Notes: a model not told the origin generated them from the sequence alone. A DNA stretch of 64,000 nucleotides from Paenibacillus sp. FSL R7-0337 (GCF_037969875.1 NZ_CP150218.1:2666001-2730000), one strand, 5' to 3'; shown: positions 34,771-44,956, counted from the stretch's first letter. Numbers and translations are program-made.

Positions 34771-35394
34771 ATGAACGTACTGTTTAAGAGAAACCCTGAT
34801 ATAAAGAAAAATGCATACCCCAATTGGCGAAGAACGGATTATTCGAGTTGGGAGTTTATGACTTACTCTGAAATGTATAAAACCAGTGGTGACGTACTTT
34901 TAGGGTCAGTCCACAATACTTTCCGTTATGAAGCTGATGCGATTATCATCCCAAGCATCTTTTTGTATAGGCATTCAGTTGAGCTGATCTTAAAGGCAAT
35001 TATGCTAACTCACTATTTAATGGAACAGCTTATGACCAGAGAAAAAATACAGAAAAAATTGCATGGTCATGATTTGGAAGTGTTATGGAGTAGAGCAGAG
35101 AATATTATCAGACTATACCTTTATGATTCAATAAAAAGGGATCGTAAACCTTTAGAGCTTATGATGGGAGCCGTTAAAGAGTTGAACTCTCTTGATCCCT
35201 CATCTATGATGTTTAGATATCCTTTCGACAATGAATATAAAGACGCCCAACTAATAGGTGACAAACAACACAATTATGGAATTGATTATGAGGAGCTTAA
35301 AAGCAGCTTTGGTGAGGTTTATAATTATTTCAAGGGCTGCTTTGATACTATCTATAATAAATACGAAAACCTTGAAACAACTCCGATCCTGTAA
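34771..35394 (+). CDS. Possible HEPN-like protein
   Basis: 207 residues; AGGTAATATAT precedes the ATG. IFLYRHSVELILKAIMLTHY followed by KLHGHDLEVLWSRAENII is a pattern I associate with HEPN-like helical proteins. A clear R-x4-6-H site is not seen, unless RHSVE and the later HGHD contribute. It is divergent from the ABC-3C-like operon with about 200 bases between, so it may be part of, or control, the same system. Confidence 0.5.
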   Translation: MNVLFKRNPDIKKNAYPNWRRTDYSSWEFMTYSEMYKTSGDVLLGSVHNTFRYEADAIIIPSIFLYRHSVELILKAIMLTHYLMEQLMTREKIQKKLHGHDLEVLWSRAENIIRLYLYDSIKRDRKPLELMMGAVKELNSLDPSSMMFRYPFDNEYKDAQLIGDKQHNYGIDYEELKSSFGEVYNYFKGCFDTIYNKYENLETTPIL

Positions 35395-35419
35395 ATTCAT
35401 TCATCTTTTTTTGTGAAAA

Positions 35420-35472
35420 TAAAAAGAACGGCAGTTAAGACTCAGAATACGAGTACTTAACTGTCGTTCTTT
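35420..35472. terminator. Long bidirectional terminator hairpin
   Basis: AAAGAACGGCAGTTAAG (35423-35439) pairs with CTTAACTGTCGTTCTTT (35456-35472) with one G-T pair. A runs on the left and TTT on the right allow termination in either direction. Confidence 0.8.
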
Positions 35473-35577
35473 ACCCCGACTTACTAGAATCATCTCAATG
35501 AAGAAGCCTTCTATAGGTGCAACTGGTTATTCTCTTGAGTAGGGATATCCACGTTATTCCAGTTTGATGATACAATT

Positions 35578-35870
35578 TTAATAAGCCCTTTTCGAATAAA
35601 TATGGAAGGTCCAAGATGCATCTTGGCAACATCCATGTGGAAAGATATTGTATTGATTAGTTAACTCCTCTGTGTTCAAAAATGCTTCATGAAATATTCT
35701 TATCTGTTTTTCAAGCTCCACTATAGCCCCTCCATAGAACTTTCTAAATAAAAAATCTCCCCATATCAGATCAGTTCTGTCTTAGCTTCTCCAAGTAGGT
35801 AATTACTAACTGAGAAATGCTGAGCATTAATTCTGCTTCATACTCTGGTCTAAAGGTACTGAAGGTAGAT
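35578..35870 (-). pseudogene. Decayed gene of unknown family
   Basis: The minus strand reads FRPEYEAELMLSISQLVITY and LEKLRQ, then after a frameshift TDLIWGDFLFRKFYGGAIVE, LEKQIRIFHEAFLNTEELTN and QYNIFPHGCCQDASWTFHIY ending at a TAA at 35578. The pieces clearly come from one helical protein, but the start is lost in stop-rich sequence. Family not recognised. Confidence 0.55.
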
Positions 35871-36018
35871 TGCCATTATCCTTTAATCTGGAGTTTCGAT
35901 GGTGTCCGACCTTATTTAGTTAAGTTGATATACCTGTCAATAAACCAACTATTCGTCCTTTTTTTTGCTCAGTAATATCAGAAAGTAAATCTTCCCATAC
36001 TTTGGGGCTATATGGTCC

Positions 36019-36619
36019 GCCGCGTCCATGTCCAATCATCAAAAAGTCCGCCTACACAGCCCAAACACGGGAATACGGTTATCAAAACTGGCTAATAATT
36101 CCAAAAAGTCCGCTAGATAAAGGTGAAACATACACCGTAAATGCTGGAGATACGACGTGGTCTTTCACTACAAAGGGCACAGCTACCACAAAACCTACTG
36201 TCACGAACGAATAATCGCCTCGGAAGTTCAGTGCCAAGGATGTAGGCGTTCGTATTGATGGTAAGTACGTAGAGTTGTCACCTAAAGCACAGGTCCTCTC
36301 CAACAACACCTTCATCCCTCTTCGTGGGGTATTCGAAGCCATGGGAGCGTCTATCAAGTGGCTTCCAGTGCCAACCAAGGACTTGAAGGGCAATGAAATT
36401 CGTATTGTCAAGGACGATATTACGATAAAGTTATTTATCGGTGTTAAGCAAGCGTTGGTAACTAAGGGCGATAAGATGACTCCGGTCAAACTAAGTTCTC
36501 CACCTTATGTAACTGCAGCAAGGACTACTTATGTACTACTTAGATTTGCGTCAGAAGCTTTAGGTGCTAAGGTTGGTTGGGACGCTAAGAATTTTATCGC
36601 ATCCATCGATCAACTGTAA
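36019..36619 (+). pseudogene. Stalk-domain (CAP-type) secreted protein, truncated and with a stop codon
   Basis: The plus strand encodes WLIIPKSPLDKGETYTVNAG, DTTWSFTTKGTA, an in-frame TAA at about 36212, then in the same frame VRIDGKYVELSPKAQVLSNN, TFIPLRGVFEAMGASIKWL and TTYVLLRFASEALGAKVGWD. This is the Ig-like linker and stalk domain also found in the CAP protein at 14745. The signal peptide and CAP domain are missing: similarity starts abruptly near 36019. Truncation plus a nonsense codon mark a dead gene. Confidence 0.75.
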
Positions 36620-36628
36620 TTAGTTTGT

Positions 36629-36656
36629 GGGGTTGAACGTCTTAACGTTCAACCCC
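36629..36656. terminator. Hairpin between convergent genes
   Basis: GGGGTTGAACGT (36629-36640) pairs perfectly with ACGTTCAACCCC (36645-36656). No strong T tract on either side. It lies between the stalk pseudogene and the convergent gene at 36695. Confidence 0.6.
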
Positions 36657-36694
36657 TGATACATAAAATCCAATCATACAGCTTTTATATAACT

Positions 36695-37780
36695 TTATTC
36701 AAAAGATTCAAGTCCATCTTCCTCGACTTCGATCCAAATTGATTCATCAATCAAATAAGTAATATCTCTAATATCAAGCACATTCATTAATCTTAAGAGA
36801 TTTTGACTATCTGGTGTAGTTTCACCACTTTCCCATTTTTGATAGGTTCGTTCTGAAGTACCAATAGCAATCGCAACCTGCTTCTGAGTTAACTTAGAAA
36901 TATTCCTTATATCCTTCAAAGCTTCAGAATTGAATTTTAACAATTGAGGTCCAACATATAAGGATGTCCAAGCATCACTACCATCTTCATTATTCCCCCA
37001 ACAGTTTAATCCTGAAATTACTGTTGTATGTGTTGCCTCAACAAACAAATACCCCTGCTGCCTTTCATTAACTTCAGCCCATACTCTTTTGGGATTAGTA
37101 ATTCTTACCCCGATCCATCTCAGTATTGGATCGCCTTTTTCATCACATGGAAATTGTCCCTGCATTTTAAAAATATTCCCCTTGCGGTAGATAAAATCTT
37201 CATTAGACATAAACTGAAGTTTTGTAATTACCGGCTTTAACCCTACAGCTTCTAGTGCAGTGTTATATGCATTAATTAGATATTTTGGTGTTTTATCAGG
37301 AAGATTTAATTGTTCTGCTAACTCCAAATAATGAACCCACTCAAATATCATATGAGTTCTCTTAACTTGTCCAGTTTGAATAACCGTATAATTGAATATT
37401 GTCTTTAAGTCTAAATGGTAATAATAAAATAGCTTTTCAAGCGCAACGTATAACTTTTCCAACCAGCAGTCCCATTCATCAATTCTTATAGGATCTTCTA
37501 TAACCCCTCTAACATAATCATCTAGATCAGAACAGTCCTCAAGATCATCATAAGAAGGTTTATAAAAGTAAAAGGGTATTCGTCTAATAAAAATATCTTT
37601 ATCGACTTCTTGCCAAACACGTCTTTTACCCATACTGAGCATCATATTATTTTCTGCTCCCACATAGGGAAAGATTTCTTCGCCAATCTTCTCATGTCTT
37701 TCCAAATACGAGATTAATCTCTGGAATGCATACTTATCTGTAACGTACTGCTTGATAAAATCTTCGTCAACCGTATTCAT
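36695..37780 (-). CDS. Hypothetical protein with C-terminal XRE helix-turn-helix
   Basis: 361 residues from the ATG at 37780, which has GGAGG upstream. The frame opens 30 bases earlier without one. The last 70 residues contain an XRE domain (IRNISKLTQKQVAIAIGTSE, RTYQKWESGETTPDSQNLLR). The first 270 residues are unrecognised and rich in aromatic and acidic residues (WDCWLEKLYVALEKLFYYYH). A helix-turn-helix at the C-terminus is unusual for XRE proteins, which normally carry it first. Probably a sensor-regulator of the element. Confidence 0.75.
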   Translation of the reverse strand: MNTVDEDFIKQYVTDKYAFQRLISYLERHEKIGEEIFPYVGAENNMMLSMGKRRVWQEVDKDIFIRRIPFYFYKPSYDDLEDCSDLDDYVRGVIEDPIRIDEWDCWLEKLYVALEKLFYYYHLDLKTIFNYTVIQTGQVKRTHMIFEWVHYLELAEQLNLPDKTPKYLINAYNTALEAVGLKPVITKLQFMSNEDFIYRKGNIFKMQGQFPCDEKGDPILRWIGVRITNPKRVWAEVNERQQGYLFVEATHTTVISGLNCWGNNEDGSDAWTSLYVGPQLLKFNSEALKDIRNISKLTQKQVAIAIGTSERTYQKWESGETTPDSQNLLRLMNVLDIRDITYLIDESIWIEVEEDGLESFE

Positions 37781-38000
37781 TGTCTTAACCTCCATTCTTC
37801 TTACAATCAATTCTACACGAAGAATTTGGGTAGTTATAGACGTCTATTTAGGCGTTGTTTTTAAAGCGCTAGTTCGATTCTTGAGCAGGAAAACTATTAT
37901 AGCCCAAAAATCGTGGCTTTAGCACGATAAGTTGTTCGTCTGGTTAATTGGTGGAGTGGATTGCCCGAAAAGTATTCTCTACCCCTAAAGGCAACATTTG

Positions 38001-38921
38001 TTATTTGTTTATAACGCTCTTCCCCGTATTGATTAAATCGCTGAACAGATTAACCAGGACTTGTTTCATAACTGTATAGGTTTGTAACGGTATCTCAGAA
38101 ACCTCCAAACTCGGATTAACACCGCGCACATAGAAAACAGATATTACTGTTGTTAAGAACGTAGCAACCAATAAAAATTTGATTACCCCTCCTAAGAAAC
38201 CAAAGAGCTCCTTAATACCGTTATGAAATTGTCTACTTATCCATTTTGTTGGAGATACAATGAAGATTTCTGTTACCCAGCTAATCGCTTTACCAACCCT
38301 GTCAGTGGCCGTTGTCTTGTCAACTTCAACGACTAATTCCTTTACAGGAGTAGTTTGCTCTCTGTACTTTTCCTCTAATTGTTCAAAATCGTTAATTAAT
38401 ATTGCACCATCTGACACATCAGCCTCTATAGTGAGTGAGCCTCTATCAGATTGATCGGGTACTTTTTCCGCAGGAACTATACATGTATCGAGGACGCTCA
38501 AATTTTCCAGACCGGTTTTGAACTCTTCAAAGCGGCTTTTACTATGCTCTAAGATTTGCTTGAAGTTGCTTGTCTTAGCTGGTGTCTCAATATCATCAGC
38601 AGTATATATCCTTAATCCAGTTGATTCTTGTGGTTCAGATAAATTGAGTGGATCAATGGGAAATCCGGTCTCTTCTACCTCATTCGAGAAGTTAAGTGGA
38701 TCAATTGTTGCTTCATCCTCAGGTGAGGGCATTTGGATGCAAGGGGAGGTTGGCATATCCGGTTGAAGTGCTTCGAAATTATCAACTGATATCGCTACGC
38801 CCAAGCCTAGATCAGCCTCGCTAATGTCAAATAAAGTAAATGAAATTTCATCATTCAGAGAATCATTTGTACTAGGTTCACTTCTCTTTTGATCGTACAT
38901 TTTATTAATCATTGCACTCAT
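38001..38921 (-). CDS. Hypothetical membrane-anchored protein
   Basis: 306 residues. Most is soluble and acidic, with repeated TIDPLNFS / PIDPLNLS segments at about 72-95. One strong hydrophobic segment near residue 240-265 (LFGFLGGVIKFLLVATFLTTVISVF, in pieces) should cross the membrane. There is no signal peptide, so the N-terminus is likely cytoplasmic. Function unknown. Confidence 0.65.
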   Translation of the reverse strand: MSAMINKMYDQKRSEPSTNDSLNDEISFTLFDISEADLGLGVAISVDNFEALQPDMPTSPCIQMPSPEDEATIDPLNFSNEVEETGFPIDPLNLSEPQESTGLRIYTADDIETPAKTSNFKQILEHSKSRFEEFKTGLENLSVLDTCIVPAEKVPDQSDRGSLTIEADVSDGAILINDFEQLEEKYREQTTPVKELVVEVDKTTATDRVGKAISWVTEIFIVSPTKWISRQFHNGIKELFGFLGGVIKFLLVATFLTTVISVFYVRGVNPSLEVSEIPLQTYTVMKQVLVNLFSDLINTGKSVINK

Positions 38922-39135
38922 TCAAGCATCGCCTTCCTCTCCTTACATACTATAAAAAGGGTCTAAAATGTACTTCCAAAGTTGAAAAGTTAATAACGAA
39001 AGGCTAGTCTGCTTCTTCATAAGAGACAAATTCCTAACACTTGTTCTTTTGAATAGAAGAAACTACCCGCCCCTAAAGGCATAGCTCTCGAATTTTTATA
39101 AACATGCAGTAAATCTAGACATCCCATAAACCTAA

Positions 39136-39169
39136 ATAAAAAGCACCTCGCGATTAGCGAAGCGCTTTT
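39136..39169 (-). terminator. Intrinsic terminator
   Basis: AAAAGC and TCGC on the left pair with GCGA and GCTTTT on the right; TTTTT follows on the minus strand. It closes the large surface-protein gene at 39180. Confidence 0.75.
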
Positions 39170-39179
39170 GCCTTATTCT

Positions 39180-42170
39180 TTACTCTTCTGGATTAAAAAT
39201 GATGTGATTTGTATCATCGATAAGTCTTACTGCTGGAGAATGTATTTCACCAAATATGATGATTAAGTCAACCTCTCTGAACTTCCCTGGATTCTTGAAT
39301 AAGATCTTAAACTCTTGTGCTTCAAGACCCGTCAAAATAATAAAAGTTTCATCTTTAGGCTTTATCCGCATCTTTTTTATTCTCAAACCTTCTTCATTGT
39401 AGATCACAACGTTTTTCCGTCTCAGATACCCCAACAAAATAACGAACGGGACCAATACTATAACCGGCGTAGTAGGTATATTTTTCTTCGGTGGTACTAT
39501 CCCAGGCTTCTCATGTTTAGGATGAGATGGAGGTATTGGAGTTGGAACTGTTTGATCCTCTTTCTTTTCTAGTGTTTCAATGATGAAATCAACCCTCTGT
39601 TCCTTGACCTTTTCATTTAATTCAACTGTCTTAGATACTTCATGATTATCTCGTATTGATTCTTTCTTAGTATCAGTTTTATCAGGCTGTTCCCCATAAA
39701 CTATAACTTCAATGTTAGTCTCATCTCCGGTCAATGGATTAAAAAGAACTAAGTTATGCTTACCCAATTCTGCGTTTTCAAAAATGTATTTTCCGTCTGC
39801 ATCAGTATAGGTGATCCTTGGATTTGAATGTAATACGACCTGAACTCCAACTAAAGGCTTTCCCTCTCTATCCATTACATAACCGAATACTGTTCCATTA
39901 ACTTCAGCATCGTAGGGTTTAACGTCAAGTTTTTCTGTTAACATTTTTAATTTGGGGATCTGAGACTCTGTTGCCTCCTCTAGAGAAATTACTGGTGTTA
40001 CCACAGGAACCCATGAAGATGTCGGACTTGGTGTTGACTGAGGTATGGCAGTAATAGATACCTTTATTGGTATGTCTATCGGCTGAGATGTTGGAGTTAC
40101 AGGTCTAAAGATCTGCTTAATACTCGGTGTCGGGTTAGGTGTTGGTTCTGGTGTAAAAAGAATTGGAATTATAATTGAGGCCTGTGTCGGCTCAGGAGTT
40201 TGGATCACATGCACTGAAGTCAACATTGGTTCCGGTGTTGGTATTGCTGTCGGTGTTGCTGTCGGTGTTGGTGTTGGTGTTGGTGTTGGTGTCGGTGTCG
40301 GTGTTGCTGTCGGTGTTGGTGTTGGTGTTGGTGTTGCTGTCGGTGTTGGCGTTGCTGTCGGTGTTGGTGTTGGTGTTGGTGTTGGTGTTGGTGTTGGTGT
40401 TGGTGTTGGTGTTGCTGTCGGTGTTGGCGTTGGTGTTGGTGTTGCTGTCGGTGTTGGTGTTGCTGTCGGTGTTGGTGTTGCTGTCGGCGTTGGTGTTGCT
40501 GTCGGTGTTGGTGTTGCTGTCGGTGTTGGTGTTGCTGTCGGTGTTGGTGTCGGTGTTGGTGTTGCTGTCGGTGTTGGTGTTGCTGTCGGTGTTGGTGTTG
40601 CTGTCGGTGTTGGTGTTGCTGTCGGTGTTGATTCTGGTTCATCTGTAGGAACTGGAGTTGAAACCGGAACGGGTTCTATTTTCTTATAGTAGAAGGTGAT
40701 TTTTTTTGTATTGTTCAAATCACTTTTAGCAATATCAGCAGTATAAGAGCCCAAGAAAACCCCGTTTTGATAGACTGATACATTCGCCTTGCCTGTCCCT
40801 ACAGCAGACAAATACTTACGGCTCTCATCGAAAGCTAAGACTGCTGGATCGTTTGAGATCATGGAATAGTTTAAGATGGAATCCTTTCGAGGATTTATTG
40901 CCCCCGCACTATTCATCCATACTTTATAGATTTCTGGCTGACTATAGCTATTCAAAAACTCCACTGTCTGTTCCATAGGATCAACAACTTTATACCCCGG
41001 TATTTCTTCTGGGAAATAAGTATTGGCTATTCCACTTTGAATATTGCTTATCATGTTAGAAGCAAGAAGTCTATCACTACCGGCTTCTCTATAATCTACT
41101 GTTATCGTATTTGAAGCGAGATTTTGCTTAAATTGAAAACCATTCTGAGGATAAACATAATCAGGTATTAATGAGGTTACTGAAAAGGATAAGGTTAATG
41201 GATTTGAAATATAGTTATCAAAGTCTTTAAAATACTTACAAACCAGTGATTTGCCTAGTCCTTCTAAGCTTGTTAATTTGTTCGAACTCACATCCAAAAT
41301 GTTAGTCACTGATTGAAGATTGCTAAGTGCATGTAGGTCCACCAAATTATTCGAATTCAAGTTTAACGTTCCAATTCGAGTTAACTGATTAATACCAGAA
41401 ATGTTTGTCAGCTTATTGTGACTAAAATCAAAGGATCGAGAATAGATATCCGGGCCAAATTCAGATGTTCGTGATGGGTCAATACCCTCTAGTCCGTTCA
41501 GACTTGTTAAAATATTATTTTGCAGATACAAACGTTCTCGAACATACTTCATATTGCTTAAACCCTGTACAGATGTAAGTTGATTTGCATTTAGATACAA
41601 CTCTACAACACTTTTCAAATTTATCAGGCCATCAATATTATTCAACATATTTTGGCTCAAGTCGAGACTAGAAGCATACTCAAACCCTTCTAACCCTTCA
41701 ACTGAAGTTAATAGATTGCCTGAGAGGTTTACATTGGTAGGTGTTCCGGTATACATATTAAATACCTGCATACCAATCAGGTTCGTAATACCTTTTCTGG
41801 ATGCATCAAATGGATACCCCATATTCATCGTTTTTAATTCTTCCTTATTAAGGATACTGTCTATATCACCTGACCATCCGTTTAGAGTTAACCACTGCAC
41901 AAAATATTCTGCTAAGTTTTGATCCTCAAAAAGATTTTTTATCACCACGGGATTACCTTTATTGAAGTCGTTCATTGCTTCTTGAGGTAAAGAAGCTAAT
42001 GACTCGTAAACATTATCTGTCACGCTGCTTTGAGCGTAGACTGATTCCGATACGCTATTAATCTTGATATCAGAGGCTAAAATGTTTCCTTCTCCTCCAT
42101 CTGCCAATACAGCTATTGGTGATGAGGTAAGCAGCAATGCTGTAACCAAAAGGACTGAAACTATTCTCAT
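39180..42170 (-). CDS. Surface protein with leucine-rich repeats, Thr-Pro stalk and carboxypeptidase-regulatory-like domain
   Basis: 996 residues from the ATG at 42170 (AAAGGAG nine bases upstream). Signal peptide about 1-24. Internalin-like leucine-rich repeats at about 130-330 ([40 protein letters not shown]). A long (TPTPTATP)n stalk at about 510-650. A carboxypeptidase-regulatory-like domain at about 765-840 ([20 protein letters not shown]). A transmembrane helix near 910 ([20 protein letters not shown]) and a C-terminal cytoplasmic part. It is likely a membrane-anchored adhesin. The repeat region probably changes length easily. Confidence 0.85.
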   Translation of the reverse strand: MRIVSVLLVTALLLTSSPIAVLADGGEGNILASDIKINSVSESVYAQSSVTDNVYESLASLPQEAMNDFNKGNPVVIKNLFEDQNLAEYFVQWLTLNGWSGDIDSILNKEELKTMNMGYPFDASRKGITNLIGMQVFNMYTGTPTNVNLSGNLLTSVEGLEGFEYASSLDLSQNMLNNIDGLINLKSVVELYLNANQLTSVQGLSNMKYVRERLYLQNNILTSLNGLEGIDPSRTSEFGPDIYSRSFDFSHNKLTNISGINQLTRIGTLNLNSNNLVDLHALSNLQSVTNILDVSSNKLTSLEGLGKSLVCKYFKDFDNYISNPLTLSFSVTSLIPDYVYPQNGFQFKQNLASNTITVDYREAGSDRLLASNMISNIQSGIANTYFPEEIPGYKVVDPMEQTVEFLNSYSQPEIYKVWMNSAGAINPRKDSILNYSMISNDPAVLAFDESRKYLSAVGTGKANVSVYQNGVFLGSYTADIAKSDLNNTKKITFYYKKIEPVPVSTPVPTDEPESTPTATPTPTATPTPTATPTPTATPTPTPTPTATPTPTATPTPTATPTPTATPTPTATPTPTATPTPTPTPTATPTPTPTPTPTPTPTPTPTATPTPTATPTPTPTPTATPTPTPTPTPTPTPTATPTAIPTPEPMLTSVHVIQTPEPTQASIIIPILFTPEPTPNPTPSIKQIFRPVTPTSQPIDIPIKVSITAIPQSTPSPTSSWVPVVTPVISLEEATESQIPKLKMLTEKLDVKPYDAEVNGTVFGYVMDREGKPLVGVQVVLHSNPRITYTDADGKYIFENAELGKHNLVLFNPLTGDETNIEVIVYGEQPDKTDTKKESIRDNHEVSKTVELNEKVKEQRVDFIIETLEKKEDQTVPTPIPPSHPKHEKPGIVPPKKNIPTTPVIVLVPFVILLGYLRRKNVVIYNEEGLRIKKMRIKPKDETFIILTGLEAQEFKILFKNPGKFREVDLIIIFGEIHSPAVRLIDDTNHIIFNPEE
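40225..40635 (-). repeat. Thr-Pro-coding hexamer/dodecamer microsatellite-like tract
   Basis: About 410 bases of GGTGTT and GCTGTCGGTGTT units (plus strand) encode the TP/TATP stalk of the surface protein. The tract has no stop in several frames on both strands, so long spurious frames appear here. In-frame hexamer steps would lengthen or shorten the stalk without frameshift. Confidence 0.9.
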
Positions 42171-42291
42171 TACATCCATCTCCTTTAACTCATTCGTTGA
42201 TGAATATAATTTTTCTCGTAAGTAGACTCCGAAATGCGATCCTCAGTGTCATTCCTTGTTTAGAGAAGGCTGGTAATAGTGCTGTTTAGAA

Positions 42292-42333
42292 TAAAAAAAT
42301 GCAGTTCCCCCAGTATGAATAAGGGAACTGCAT
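42292..42333 (-). terminator. Intrinsic terminator
   Basis: ATGCAGTTCCC (42299-42309) pairs perfectly with GGGAACTGCAT (42323-42333), with seven T on the minus strand. It ends the transcript carrying the genes at 42412 and 42730. Confidence 0.9.
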
Positions 42334-42411
42334 TAGAAGGTTTTAATTATATGTCAAACTTGCATTTGCATAATCGATCAAAACAAACATTAAACGAGCA
42401 ACTTATCTTTC

Positions 42412-42678
42412 CTAATACTCGTTTGGCAGCATGAAGGTAAAAAACTTTTCCTCTCCATCTTCTCCGTATACAGCCCATACCTTTTCAGAAAATATCAGTT
42501 TATCAATAGTGAACAATACTTCCTCATCATTACCGTCAGTAACTACGGTTTTTCCATTCATGCTTCTAAAAGAAAGAAATTCTTCATTGTTATCGTGAAG
42601 CATAATAATAACTGACTGGATTAGTTCCCAGTCACTACAATCAATCCGCTCTACACCAATAGATAATAACATTTTCAC
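42412..42678 (-). CDS. Small hypothetical protein
   Basis: About 88 residues from a GTG at 42678; GAGGTG lies at the right distance, while an upstream GTG at 42687 overlaps that site. Soluble and acidic (LLSIGVERIDCSDWELIQSV to KFFTFMLPNEY). No known motif. It follows the gene at 42730 by about 50 bases and shares its terminator. Confidence 0.65.
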   Translation of the reverse strand: MKMLLSIGVERIDCSDWELIQSVIIMLHDNNEEFLSFRSMNGKTVVTDGNDEEVLFTIDKLIFSEKVWAVYGEDGEEKFFTFMLPNEY

Positions 42679-42729
42679 ATTTTCCACCTCTTCGACTATT
42701 CTGAATTTATAACTGATTAAAGTTAAACC

Positions 42730-43302
42730 TTAATTTTTTATGTTCAAAATAGACTTAAGCGCCAGGGATATAAATACAACCTTCATTTCTTCTTCCGTAT
42801 ATCCTGCTAATTTCATTAATTCAAGCTCATCATATTTAGGCCACGTTTTAATCAGTGCAGTTGCTAAGGGAGTTATATCTATACTATTTTGAATGTATGC
42901 ACTAAAGATTAAATTGTACGTTTCAAGTGTAGGCTGGCCAAGCGGTTGAACCCCATCTTTCATGATGTAAGTCAATGCAAATACCCAATCTAAATTAACT
43001 GGTATAAGTTGATCTGCATGTTCAGTTACAGCCGCTACCTTGACCTTGAGGATTTCCTTTTGATACAAGCCATCATTAGCAAGCTCAAATTCATCTAAGC
43101 GACTCTCATCTTCTTCAGAGATGGACCAGATAATTACAGGAACATTCGATTCCTTGTTCCTATTGATGGTTAGAAAAGTTCGAAACTCTAATTCAAACCC
43201 CTCAAGAAAACCAAATCCAACAATAACCCCCTTTGTCTTTCGCTTCATTTCTTTACTGTTCATATTTACTCCATAAGATGCAACTAATTTTCTCGAAGTC
43301 AT
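42730..43302 (-). CDS. Gamma-glutamylcyclotransferase-like (AIG2-like) protein
   Basis: 190 residues. VASYGVNMNSKEMKRK is the N-terminal substrate-loop motif (YGSN-type), GFGFLEGFELEFRTFLTINR the following strands, and VPVIIWSISEEDESRLDEFE holds the likely catalytic Glu. This is the GGCT-like fold. The C-terminal 70 residues extend beyond the usual domain. Such enzymes act on gamma-glutamyl amines or, in some mobile elements, on unknown conjugates. GGGTGG precedes the ATG. Confidence 0.7.
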   Translation of the reverse strand: MTSRKLVASYGVNMNSKEMKRKTKGVIVGFGFLEGFELEFRTFLTINRNKESNVPVIIWSISEEDESRLDEFELANDGLYQKEILKVKVAAVTEHADQLIPVNLDWVFALTYIMKDGVQPLGQPTLETYNLIFSAYIQNSIDITPLATALIKTWPKYDELELMKLAGYTEEEMKVVFISLALKSILNIKN

Positions 43303-43597
43303 ACATAACCACCCTTTTTAGATATTTAATTTTAAGCTAAAATTCATAATAAAACGAAATATCACGATTAAATTTGGTTGATTTTAACGTACTATTTTAT
43401 AAATGTGTAATGTTCTTTTTAAGTTGTTTTGAAAGGGATAATACCCTTTTTTAAAAAGCCGTAGTGTTGTGCAGCTATTACAACGCACTCAGGCTTCAAG
43501 CAAGCTGTTAGTTAACTTCGGCTTAATTTAACGTCTTACAGCATTTACCTTAAAGGTGGTTGGTTTCACTTATCTTAGCAACTATATTTTGAAACCT

Positions 43598-43867
43598 TCA
43601 GGCGAACATTTGCAGGTATTTTTTATGTATTGCTTCGAAACAATGACTGCATGCAACTAAGTTTTTGTTTTTCCCTAAACCGATAAACTGTGCTTTTACT
43701 TCATATGTAATATCTGGTTTAACATCAGAAGGTAGCAGTGATTCAGAGCAAATCCCACATGAACCACCCAGCTTCATGTAACATACTAAACAAAGTGAAC
43801 CAATGTTATGTGCAGGTTGTTTGAACAACATCTGATCTTCCTTGGAACAAAACGTACAATTTCCCAT
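43598..43867 (-). CDS. Small zinc-finger protein
   Basis: About 89 residues from the ATG at 43867, well spaced from GGAGG; another ATG two codons earlier is too close. CTFC, CLVC, CGIC and CSHC are four CxxC pairs, enough for two zinc sites in a RING- or LIM-like arrangement. Function unknown; could bind nucleic acid or protein. Confidence 0.65.
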   Translation of the reverse strand: MGNCTFCSKEDQMLFKQPAHNIGSLCLVCYMKLGGSCGICSESLLPSDVKPDITYEVKAQFIGLGKNKNLVACSHCFEAIHKKYLQMFA

Positions 43868-43894
43868 TCTCATTATCCTCCGATTTGTTTGGAA

Positions 43895-43939
43895 ATAAAA
43901 AATACCGCAGACTTCGCCTATAAAGGCTGGTCTGCGGTA
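43895..43939 (-). terminator. Intrinsic terminator
   Basis: TACCGCAGA (43903-43911) pairs with TCTGCGGTA (43931-43939), with GCC/GGC inside; TTTTTTATTT follows on the minus strand. It ends the membrane-protein transcript at 44090-45259. Confidence 0.85.
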
Positions 43940-44089
43940 CTTCCGCTTCCAAAGTTTATTTTATTCACTTAAAACCAAATTTACTTCAGCCGATAGAAAA
44001 GAGCAAGTATTTTCTGAATTACACCTCTAAAAGTCTAATTGCCTAAGTTCAAATAGGAAAACATGAGTTATTTAAAATGTTGCAGATGC

Positions 44090-44935
44090 TTATACAACAC
44101 CACTACCAAGCTTCAAGATCCATGCAATTAAACCACCAAGTTCTCCACTGATTAAATACAGTAAGCATATCGCGAGGATGATATACGTCAAAGCTCTTCG
44201 TTTCAGATATAACAAATACGCATTCTTATATGCACCTGAAGTACCAAGTGAAGCTTCCGTCTCTTTAACCACAGATAAGGCATCGTTGCTAACAAAACGA
44301 GGTTTCCCGTTTTTCTCTGAGCGAGTATCCATACTCTCTCGTGCAATCGGCAAACCAATATAAACTAGATCCATTATTGATGAGCCTATTAATAGTAATG
44401 AAATCAATATAGCCCCCATACCAAAGATAACACGGACAACTGGTAAAATTGGATTTAACCACTTCATGGCGGTAAAAACATCCGCTGTGGTACTGTCCAT
44501 TACGAGTGGTATTAATAATATGGACACTTGGCTGTTAACAGATGACATTGTATCTATGATAATTTGTTGGGTCTGTGCTGATACTGGTGACTTCTGCAAC
44601 TCTTCAATAAAAATACCTAATGCGTTCTTACGGGATTTATCCGTAGCTGCATTAAAGTTAGAATTATTAAAGACAACTACGTTTTTGCTATCATCATAGT
44701 TCAATAATCGAGTATCGGAGATTATATCTGCATTTGCCTTAAACTGCAACTTTAAGTATTCGCCGTCTGTTCCCATCTTTAGCCAGACATCTTTCATATA
44801 TTTCTTATCACCTTGAGGTATCATAATGCTTTTCAAATCTGAATCGCTTGTGTCTGCCGCAAATACCCCAACTGCTCCAATACATAAAGAAAATATCAGT
44901 ATAAACAAAAATAATGCTGGCACTCTACTTTTCAT
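44090..44935 (-). CDS. Membrane protein with signal peptide and C-terminal transmembrane helices
   Basis: 281 residues. Signal peptide about 1-27 (FLFILIFSLCIGAVGVFA). An extracellular part to about 155, then transmembrane segments near 165-195 (VRVIFGMGAILISLLLIGSS) and 250-280 (TYIILAICLLYLISGELGGL). GAGGTG supports the ATG. The layout recalls small inner-membrane components of Gram-positive conjugation machines, but no specific family is recognised. It is in operon with the membrane protein at 44957. Confidence 0.65.
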   Translation of the reverse strand: MKSRVPALFLFILIFSLCIGAVGVFAADTSDSDLKSIMIPQGDKKYMKDVWLKMGTDGEYLKLQFKANADIISDTRLLNYDDSKNVVVFNNSNFNAATDKSRKNALGIFIEELQKSPVSAQTQQIIIDTMSSVNSQVSILLIPLVMDSTTADVFTAMKWLNPILPVVRVIFGMGAILISLLLIGSSIMDLVYIGLPIARESMDTRSEKNGKPRFVSNDALSVVKETEASLGTSGAYKNAYLLYLKRRALTYIILAICLLYLISGELGGLIAWILKLGSGVV

Positions 44936-44956
44936 AATTTATCACCTCGTAAAAGT

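Noticed and set aside
40175..40648. Long open frames on both strands through the Thr-Pro tract
   Set aside because: They arise because the hexamer repeat lacks stop codons in several frames; products are monotonous and only the surface-protein frame has a proper context.
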